NCBI GenBank assembly: GCA_914767715.1
Contig: OU612069.1
Location: 16,179,387 to 16,243,386, forward strand
Length of the DNA: 64,000 bases
Direction of reading: 5' to 3'
Origin: Membranipora membranacea
Taxonomy: Eukaryota > Bryozoa > Gymnolaemata > Cheilostomatida > Membraniporidae
Shown: positions 55,601 to 64,000 of the stretch, piece after piece
How the letters are laid out: each line of letters begins with the position of its first letter
Numbering within the stretch: position 1 is the first letter of the stretch
Translations under genes and position numbers: made by a program
The notes under the pieces: generated by a model
The model's input: only the letters and a program-made list of their open reading frames with translations
Told to the model about the DNA's origin: nothing
Databases searched by the model: none

Positions 55601-58600
55601 TAAACTGTGGTAGGACTCGAAGTTTGCACGGGAATATCTTCAAATGATTGTTCTCTCTCCTGCCCTTCTCAATCAACTCTTCCTACAAACGTCAAATTGT
55701 ATTTCTTTAATAACGTAATTCAACATTTCATTCATTTTTTATTCAGACTTATTTATCTGAAAACTTGAGAAAAATGACGTTAGTTCATTAAAATACTGTG
55801 TTGTCTAAAAGAGAAACACCCACAAGGGTTGCACCAAGATCAAGGTTGATCAATTTTGCCCGCATTGGGGGTTGCCTCTATTTGAGCTGGTGGTGGCTCA
55901 CGGCTAGAATGGCAACAACTGGTATGCAGGCAAATAGGAAGACAGCTGGTCTGGGTTGCACCTGTAGCAAACTATATCAAAGGTATGATAGGAGATAAAT
56001 ATAGATAATCACTGGTGTCAAAGAATCTCAGCAAGTGACGTTCTGCAAATTAGATGGTATTCAATCTCATGGTTTAATGTACTGTTTGTGCATTGAACAA
56101 TGAAGAAAATTAAAGTATGACAAATGGCAGGAGCTGGGAAGGGGTAGGGGAATTAGGACCAGAATAGATTTTCTCTAAGACTTTATAAAATTAATTGACT
56201 TTTTATTATCATTTAGTCTATGATGCTCTCTCAATAGTGATCGATCATTTTAATGACGCATGAGCCATTATGAAAAATGGGGCGCGTCAACAAAAATGCA
56301 TCCTTAAATGTTTAAACAGGAAGACCCTGTATTGGCCGGCTGAGGAGGAAACAGAATCAGGACTTGTGTTTGCAATCCTGATTTGATGCCTACGCAATGA
56401 CATTCACTCTGGCTTCATGGTAAGGCTTTTATCTAGGATTATCCCTTAGTCAGCCAGCAACCCATGCGATCTCTCACTTCCATATAGCATATGACTGGAT
56501 GTGGGTTAATAGTGAATTCTGGTAGCTTTTTTTTATGCCAAACCATATTTTGTCAATGTTCTGAATGAAGTTGCCTTGCTAACCACAATTTGAAATGGTT
56601 GCAGCCAAACTAGCTGGCCATTTACTTAAAAGGGGATCCAGTCTTTTTGTATCCCTCTCAGTAGTTCACATCGCCTCACACCACCAACCACTAGCGAAGC
56701 GTGTTTCATTATAGCCTAAAATTATTTTAATTGCTAAATTCTCTGAGACCATCAATGTAATAGTAGATAGTATTAATGATTAGATTAATGATTAAAAAAA
56801 TTTATTTTTTATTTTTTATTATTTAATTGTTTATTAATGATTAATTCATATTAAATATTAAGATTATGTTTGAGACTGACCTGATATCGACTGAAAGAGT
56901 CAAATAGATGATAGATAATGTCTGCCGTGAATATCTTAACTCCGAGATTATCGGCCAGCTCGTTGGCGTCTCGCTCAACTTTGACGTCAAAAGCTAATAT
57001 TGTTGCGTACCTGGAAAAAGAAAATTTGGATATTGTATGATGAAAATAAAACCAAGGTGTAGTTGTAGTAGACTTGTATTTACAAGTGATAAAATGCCAA
57101 CTTTGAGGTGTATATATTGAATAATTCTTTTTTTTTTTGGGACTGAATATTAATTTCCAATAACTTTTACTTGTTAAGGCGGGAGCATCTAAAACGTTAA
57201 AAGGGTTAGAATATTTTAGCTAGCCATACATTGCATACATTTGTGTCTAGGTGAACTTCATCTCTTGCAATACATTACTCCTCTATGGTATAATACACAA
57301 AATGCTTAGTTTTTGTAAGGAGTTACTTCTCTTTGAATAGTGAGACAGCACATTTGCAAAGTTTTTTTTATAGAGACTGTTCTGGACCTGTCACTTTATC
57401 AAACTAGAAAATTAGCCTATTAAAAGTTAAATAATTTAATGGAAATTGGTTTATGTAGAAGCTTTATTGGAATACATGTCCCTGTGCTTGCGTTTTCATG
57501 GCAGACAAGTACATTATGTTCTGACAGTGTCATCATTTTCCGATTTATATTGTCTGCATATATTGTATAACTTTGAGAATTTACGTACAATTTATATATT
57601 TTTTGCAAGTCATGCAGCAGTGAAACAGCTTACATAACGATCATGATTATGATTACAAATTGATATTAAGTTCAATTAAATTGAACATTATTACTAAGCC
57701 TTTACGTAGGATTACTTTGTCTCTTTTGTCAGTCACTATCCAATAATAATTTTTTTCTCCTCACCAGAAAGAAATTTTATGTCATCAATGACTCATGATT
57801 TTATACAAGCATTTGTTTGCAGGCTCTAGAGTGTTTTGTAACCTTCTTCGCCCAATTCAAGTATTAAGCATATTTGATGCCATCGAGTTGGCACATAAAA
57901 CCTAATGAAATATCATGGTCGCAACCATTCAACCAAAGCAAAACTAAGGTAGGGATACTGGTATATTATATTATTTGGTTTATATATATGGTATATGTAG
58001 GCTATATATATATGTCTATTAATGCATGGTTGCTGGAACGATTTTCCCATCTTTGATTGGTTCATAAGTTCAGTAATGTACAACCGATCACTTATAAAAC
58101 TGCTGTCAAACAGTATGTTGCGTTTATGATGGTTGTTACTTAACTCCTCGGTGGTATATCAAACACAATCCTGTTTTTTGGAGTTACTTCTCTTTGAACA
58201 GTGAGACGGCACATTCACAAAGTTTTTATAGAGGTTGTCACATTATCAAACTAGTTTATTAAATGTTAAAAAAAAAGTTTAATGGAAAATTGTTTACGTA
58301 GCAACTTTATTGGCATACATATTAATTCTCTTTTATTTTTAACAGTGCAGTTTTTCATATTACTATTGCATCATGCCATGAAAGAAATGTAGCTATCTAA
58401 CTTAATAAAATAGTAAAGTTATTACCGAAAAATTCAATCTATTCTATTTTGGTTGCATTTGTGACGCCGGTAACAAGGAGTTGTTTCTGACGAAACCCCA
58501 TGCTGCACTAAATTATATTTATCAGTGCTTAATGACCTGCCAATGTCTATTGATTTGGCGCCAAATTATATAATGACTCGAACAATCTTATCCTTTAAAA

Positions 58601-61600
58601 ATAGAAAAATTTCTATATTTTCTCCATTAGATAGTCAATTTTCAATTGCAATAATCTATGTCTCGGTAATTTTATACCTTTGTGTGCCTTAGAAGTTCAC
58701 ATGTACGCTTTTATAGTTTACTGAATTAGCATTTTCTTTTTTAAAGTAATCTTTGTTCTTGATAAAAGCCCCTGGTCTTATTCACTACCAGAATAAATAA
58801 GTGTTATATATATATATATATATATATATATGATTTCTCCCTGTCTCGTGTTTTCATGGCAGACAGGTATATAATGTCATCATTCTGATTTATATTGTCT
58901 GCGTATATTGTAAACTTTGAGATACGTCAGAAGAATCGGGCAGGCTTATGAACAAACTGACGTACCATTTTCAATAATTTTTGCAAGTCATGCAGTAGTG
59001 AAACAGCTTCCATAACGATCATGATTATGATTACAAATTGATATTAAGTTTAATTAAATTGAACATTGTTACTAAGCCTTTACGTAGGAGGATTACTTTG
59101 TCTCTTTTGTCAGTTACTATCCGATAGTGGTTTTTTTCTCCTCACCAGAAAGAAATTTTGTGCCATCAATGACTCATGATTTTATTGGAGCGTTTGTTTG
59201 CAAGCTCTAGAGTGTTTCGTAACCTTCTTCGCCCAATTCAAGTATTAAGCATATTTGATGCCATCGAGTTGGCACATAAAACCTAATGAAATATCATGGT
59301 CGCAACCATTCAACCAATGCAAAACTAAGGTAGGGATACTGGTATATTATATTATATGGATTATATATATGGTATATGTAGGCTATATATATATATGGCT
59401 ATTAATGCATGGTTGCTGGAACGATTTTCCCATCTTTGATTGGTTCATAAGTTCAGTAATGTACAACCGATCACTTATAAAACTGCTGTCAAACAGTATG
59501 TTGAGTTTTTGATGGTAGTTACTTAACTCCTCGGTGGTATATCAAACACAATCCGGTTTTTTGGAGTTACTTCTCTTTGAAAAGTGAGACGGCACATTCA
59601 CAAAGTTTTAGTCTAGAGGCTGTTACGCAACTGTCACATAATCAAACTAGTTTATTAAAAGTTAAAAAAAAAGTTTAACGGAAAATTGTTTACGTAGCAA
59701 CTTTATTGGCATACATATTAATTCTCTTTTATTTTTAACAGTGTAGTTTTTCATATTACTGTTGCATCATGCCATGAAAGAAATGTAGCTATCTAACTTA
59801 ATAAAATAGTAAAGTTATTACCGAAAAATTCAATCTATTCTATTTTGGTTGCATTTGTGACGCCGGTAACAAGGAGTTGTTTCTGACGAAACCCATTGCT
59901 GCACTAAATTATATTTATCAGTGCTTAATGACCTGCCAATGTCTATTGATTTGGCGCCAAATTATATAATGACTCGAACAATCTTATCCTTTAAATCCTA
60001 TAAAAATAGAAAAATTTCTATATTTTCTCCATTAGATAGTCAATTTTCAATTGCAATAATCTATGTCTCTGTAGTTTTATACCTTTGTGTGCCTTAGTAG
60101 TTCACACGTACGTTTTTTTAGTTTACTGAATTAGCATTTTCTTTTTTAAAGTAATCTTTGTTCTTGACAAAAGCCCCTGGTCTTATTCACTACCAGAATA
60201 AATAAGTGTTATATATATATATATGATTTCTCCCTGTCTCGTGTTTTCATGGCAGACAGGTATCATATTCTGATTTATATTGTCTGCGTATATTGTAAAC
60301 TTTGAGATACGTCAGAAGAATCGGGCAGGCTTGTGAACAAACTGACGTACCATTTTCAATAATTTTTGCAAGTCATGCAGTAGTGAAACAGCTTACATAA
60401 CGATCATGATTATGATTATGAATTGATTTTAAATTAAATTAAATTGAACACAATTACTACGCCTACATATGAAGAATACATTGTCTCGTTTGTCAGTTAC
60501 CAGCTTCAGAAGAAAGCTGATAATACAACCCTACTCAAAACAAGGGTAGGGACACTGATATATCATATATCATACGGACAAGAGGAACATATCTAACCCC
60601 AAACAAGCATGGGCCTATATATGTATGGTTGCTGGAACGATTTTGCCATCTGTGATTGGTTTAAAAGATCGGTAATGAACAGCCGAACACTTGTAAAACT
60701 TTTGTCGTGCAGCTTGCACGAGTGTTTGATGGTGGATACCGGCACACCAAACGATGCAATAGACATAAGCTGCTAGATCCAGCTACTGATAAAAAGTTAT
60801 TTGCCGACGGAAAATCTCCACAAATAGCCATGCTGCGATTCTACCACCGATACATAAATTCATATCAATGGGTAGTAATGGCTTCAAATCTGACTGTATC
60901 GGATTTGTGAGATTTTGGTTCGTCAAGTTAATTTTATTACTTATAGGCTAGCCTATAGGCTAGGGAGGTATTTATTACATATAACATCACACAGTGGTGA
61001 GGATTGACACTCACATAACAGATGTATCAGTATTGATGGTCTCAATTTGATCATTATTTTTAGTACTTTTAATTCATTTTTTTTAGGAACAAAAGGATAA
61101 ATACAGAATTTCATGACGTTTAATTGACCACATTACCTGCTAGGGTGGTCGCAAAAGATCAACCAACAGTCCAATCACAGTGGTTAGGGGGCTTAGGCTG
61201 TGTGAAAACCTACGCACATTGGCAGCTTTGACTCCCAAAAGTTGTCAAGCTGATAGGCCAAATTGATCAAACCCCATAGCAAAACTTCCTATTAGTGGCT
61301 CCTCCCTGATTACAACCTGGAACTACTCCTTAAGTGGACATGAGATGGAAGTTGGATCAAAATGTCAGGTGTTCTCCCAATACCATACATGTGTCAGAAC
61401 ATAAAGATTTATATTTGCTTTCACATTTGCTGTCAAATTTGCTGTCATTTTTGTTGTCACATTTGCTGTCACATTGGCGACCTCAGGCAAATACAAGTAT
61501 TATTAGTCGTTTCTGTCACTATATGCTTTCACATATGTAATGTTGACAGCCCTGCCGACTCCCTCCCACATGACAAGGTAACAAAAAAAAGCAAACCAGG

Positions 61601-62538
61601 TATCTTGGTGATTGAGTGTAGTACATGATACTCAATAACACAAAAAATCAGGTTTGCACAATGGTTGCGATACTTAGATCATCCTCTGATGTCACATGCC
61701 CTCACACAAACAATATTACACAACCACCAACAGTTTTTTTTTAATAATTTCATGTTTCATAGTGTGGGAAAGTTATACTATGGTAAAAAAGCCTGAAATC
61801 AACAAATATATGTCGGACTCGTTTTTTTGCTATTATTGATATCATCTTACTAAATATATATTCAAATCTTTTTTTTTTGTGGTAGAATACTCTCATTCTG
61901 TGCAGGGATATGTTCTGTCTCAATTTGTCCCAGACATTCCCCAACTCCATCAGGTTATTTTCCCAAAAACCCAAAACTTTTACTCCTATGTTACTATACA
62001 ATGGTGATAAATTATCACCTGCCAATTTTTACTAATAGTAAACTGATGAGTAACCGTCTTGTCTCACCTATTAGCTCATGGGCTTATGACACAAGAGCAA
62101 TTTTTATGATAGCTGGTGGTGTATAGACAACGATAGAGATAATGTAATAGAGGGCCCATACCGTTTTCAATACACTAGGACAACATATTTAAAATGAAAC
62201 TTGTTTGGTCCTAGCTACAAGCACACAGCGCTTATGGTTCAGACTTAACAAAAAAGCTGCATTTACACTGCAAATTTCCGGACAGATTACTTTGTCAGAT
62301 AATTTAATTACATGAGCTCTCATTGAAAGCAACAAAATTCTGCTTATGTCACAAAATTCAGAACATCAGTTGCTTCAAATGATAGCTTATATAAAAGCAA
62401 AATTCTGACCATAAAATCTGGCGGAAAATCTGCAGTGTAAATTCACAGTGATACTTACTGAGGTTCGCTGTGCTCGACCATAACTGAGGCTCTCATCACA
62501 TCTTTCTTGTGAACGGGTCCAATATTAATACCAGCATA
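49520..62538 (-). CDS. EIF5B: Eukaryotic translation initiation factor 5B, C-terminal five exons
   Basis: Exons are 62459-62538, 56881-57010, 55509-55682, 51839-52000 and 49520-49627, all GT-AG and all in frame (654 nt, 217 codons plus stop). eIF5B is the GTPase that joins the 60S subunit to the 40S initiation complex in the cytosol; it is the IF2 homologue. The window has domain III ([15 protein letters not shown]..., [17 protein letters not shown]..., [12 protein letters not shown]) and domain IV ([49 protein letters not shown]), which contacts eIF1A and initiator tRNA. The GTP-binding domain lies right of the window. Identity is clear from continuous match to animal eIF5B. Confidence 0.97.
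49714..49810 (+). repeat. Partial direct copy of the foldback's left part
   Basis: tcatgctgacgtctttcgat, gagcggatattcccccgg and tctatttatacc match 50056-50160 closely. Confidence 0.8.
50080..50288. repeat. Foldback element with nested strong hairpin
   Basis: Outer ends CAGATGG/CCATCTG and inner arms agcggatatt/aatatccgct. The core 50150-50226 is a near-perfect palindrome (TATGGGC, TCCTCGAA, TTGACCATTGTCAT and complements). No ORF with support, so a non-autonomous inverted-repeat element. Confidence 0.8.
51839..52000 (-). CDS. EIF5B: eIF5B exon (FTQLGVV...[13 protein letters not shown])
   Basis: Acceptor TTGTTTCAG, donor GTAAGA; 54 codons in phase 0. Confidence 0.96.
51975..52500 (-). repeat. 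Serial diverged copies of an eIF5B exon-intron boundary
   Basis: The true acceptor region (around 52000) is repeated 174 bp upstream in the transcript (around 52174): cagctgtgtaaact then .aaa.aa...gataaat.aa.aa. More diverged relatives follow near 52270-52310, 52370-52430 and 52455-52490, and again at 54170-54250. The copy at 52174 keeps an AG acceptor and encodes [10 protein letters not shown] before a stop. Confidence 0.65.
52500..55508. other. EIF5B: eIF5B intron, remainder
   Basis: No supported exon. Contains a G-run of about 22 at 54608-54628, an (AAACC)n stretch near 52859-52882, and GCTAGC-type element fragments near 54690-54790 and 55058-55150. Confidence 0.45.
55058..55150 (+). repeat. 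GCTAGC-type interspersed element copy
   Basis: agaaattggtactagctaaa, tcaagtcaacccaaaactag, ctaaaccaaatgctagctga follow the element's usual order. Confidence 0.65.
55509..55682 (-). CDS. EIF5B: eIF5B exon ([12 protein letters not shown])
   Basis: Acceptor GTTTGTAG, donor GTGAGT; 58 codons in phase 0, from EELIEKGRR to CVPSKE. Confidence 0.96.
55683..56880. other. EIF5B: eIF5B intron, no gene seen
   Basis: AT-rich intron between exons 55509-55682 and 56881-57010; no conserved coding segment. Confidence 0.5.
56881..57010 (-). CDS. EIF5B: eIF5B exon ([17 protein letters not shown])
   Basis: Acceptor TTTTTCCAG, donor GTCAGT. Encodes [14 protein letters not shown] through [11 protein letters not shown]. 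Confidence 0.96.
57319..60740 (+). repeat. ~1.38-kb tandem triplication inside an eIF5B intron
   Basis: The landmark GGAGTTACTTCTCTTTGAA.AGTGAGAC recurs at 57319, 58180 and 59563. Copy B (58180-59562, 1383 bp) is complete. Copy A lacks an internal ~520 bp and copy C lacks part of its right half. B and C are very similar, and each includes GATGCCATCGAGTTGGCACA or nearby sequence and a (TA)n tract of differing length. No ORF is conserved. Confidence 0.85.
60741..62458. other. EIF5B: eIF5B intron, remainder
   Basis: No supported exon. A short TTGCTGTCA(AAT/TTT) repeat near 61418-61478. Confidence 0.45.
62459..62538 (-). CDS. EIF5B: eIF5B exon ([15 protein letters not shown])
   Basis: Acceptor TATTTACAG, donor GTAAGT. 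Starts in phase 0 with YAGINIG and ends within the Gln codon of EHSEPQ. Confidence 0.95.
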
Positions 62539-64000
62539 CTGTAAATATAACAAAATAAATAATAAAATAAATACAATTAAATTATTAAAATTTAAACGAG
62601 ATGTGATAATTTATACATACATAATATAGAACTTGGCATATCATATCGTACAGTTTTTAGATGTATTTTCTCTTAAAAAATCGGCTGGTACTATTGATTA
62701 TGAGCTATTCAGCAGATATTTGTAACTACATGTATATCGAGTACAGTAAAACAATATGTGTGATATGTACTTATGTATTGGGCCCTTATCATGTGATTAG
62801 AAAAATAAAATTTACATCTGTGACCTACATATACAAAATTGATAGCCTATTCTGTATTCATGAAATCACAAGCATTAGACAAGCAAGTCAATAAAATATA
62901 CAGTATTTATGATAATACTGAATAAGTGATATTTTACATACGAATGTGAAGTTGAAATTGTGTTTTTGGTATTTTTGATCCAGGGAAAAAAGCCATATAT
63001 TGGCATCCGATGGTTGAACAAGTACAAATATGTTCAATTTTGACAAATTTTGTCCTTGAAATTCTGATCCCTTATTGTGCAATTTATGATAATTTCTGAT
63101 GATAATTTCTGCAGAAATGACAAGGCTGTGCTTTCGGTTGTCAAATCTGTCACAGCATTAAAGTTATCAAAATTCCAGTAAGTTAAAAGTTAATTCAAAT
63201 ATTAAATTTAGTTGAGCTTAGTTCAAAATGCGGACTTGAACCTCTCAACAATGGCTCCGTCTTTATTTGACTTTTTTTAAAAACCAAATTGAAAAAAAAA
63301 CAGATGAGTTCGGTCAGGCCTTGTTAAAGATGTGGATGTATTTCTTAACCAGGGCAAATTGTACCTTCCATGTGTATATATATAGATAAAATAAACATAT
63401 TGACCCCATTTAAAAATTTATTTCTGTGTGAAACAGAAATCATATGACAGCTGCTCTCTAAAGGCAGTCAAAATAACAGGCTTAGAAACAGAAAGCTTGC
63501 ATGCATGCTCATGTCAGACCCCATGTTTAGGAACTAATGTTGTACAGAGTCGTGCCATACCAACCAAAGGCAAATTATGCTCTATCTGAATAAATCCTTT
63601 AGACATTCACATCTGGTTTCATCTATCAAGATCAAGACCATGACCCACTCCATGACCAGGTCCATTACCCGACCTGCTTCCCAATTCGACATCCGCCCTT
63701 ACACAATGCCCCTCTTGCTACTACTCTCCTCCCAATCGGACATCTACCCTCAATACAACACAATACAACAGATACAACACAATACCCCTCCTAATAATTC
63801 GACATCACTGCCCTAACACAATGCCCCTCCTCTCAACATAAGGAAGGTGAATCCGCTTCAGGCCAGAATATGAATAGATAAAATTAAGAGACAAGGAATT
63901 TGACACTAATGTGGGAAGATTCCTGCTCATTTTTTTGCCAAATTGAATCCGCTTGAGTCTAGAATAGTCGGGAATTTTGGCGATTTAATTATGAGAAGAA
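62539..64000. other. EIF5B: Upstream eIF5B intron to window edge
   Basis: I searched the minus strand for the exon that should precede YAGINIG (the LEALLEFL region) and found none, so the intron probably extends beyond the window. Confidence 0.5.

Noticed and set aside
1-64000. CRISPR arrays, bacterial operons, rRNA genes
   Set aside because: None seen. Repeats are minisatellite, MITE or SINE in type, and genes are spliced.

Overview
This is an AT-rich window of a eukaryotic, animal-like nuclear genome. Genes are split by GT-AG introns, and much of the sequence between and inside them is repeats and foldback elements. Sprouty, a family known only from animals, is present. The short secreted-protein genes and the many small inverted-repeat elements fit a marine invertebrate, perhaps a non-bilaterian such as a sponge or cnidarian, but the sequence alone does not name the host.

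Layout. (1) 1-9561, minus strand: the first seven coding exons of an organellar-type Na+/H+ exchanger (SLC9A6/7/9-like); the gene continues off the left edge. (2) 10400-18030, plus strand: a cluster of three single-exon small genes (83, 87 and 140 codons). They share an ungapped C-terminal module with an Arg/Ser-rich, SP-containing tail. The first two lie in tandemly duplicated blocks, and a remnant of a further block lies at 16400-16590. (3) 19600-29270, plus strand: a tandem array of three genes, each with four coding exons. They encode related secreted, cysteine-rich proteins of 183, 185 and 202 residues that I do not recognise. (4) 29300-38000: mostly repeats, including three TTAA-bounded inverted-repeat elements in alternating orientation (30811-31937) and a 21-bp minisatellite, plus two doubtful ORFs. 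(5) 38170-41251, plus strand: a Sprouty gene with an intact single-exon CDS, a likely 5' UTR exon and an upstream ORF. (6) 41300-49400: gene-poor, with a diverged ~310-bp tandem repeat and a tRNA-like repeat. (7) 49400-62538, minus strand: the last five coding exons of eIF5B; the gene continues off the right edge. A large eIF5B intron carries a ~1.38-kb tandem triplication.

The exchanger, Sprouty and eIF5B are housekeeping or signalling genes with no evident functional link. The two lineage-specific families in the middle are the best candidates for undescribed biology. A second theme is local duplication of 3' splice sites together with the start of their exons, seen at two exchanger exons and one eIF5B exon.
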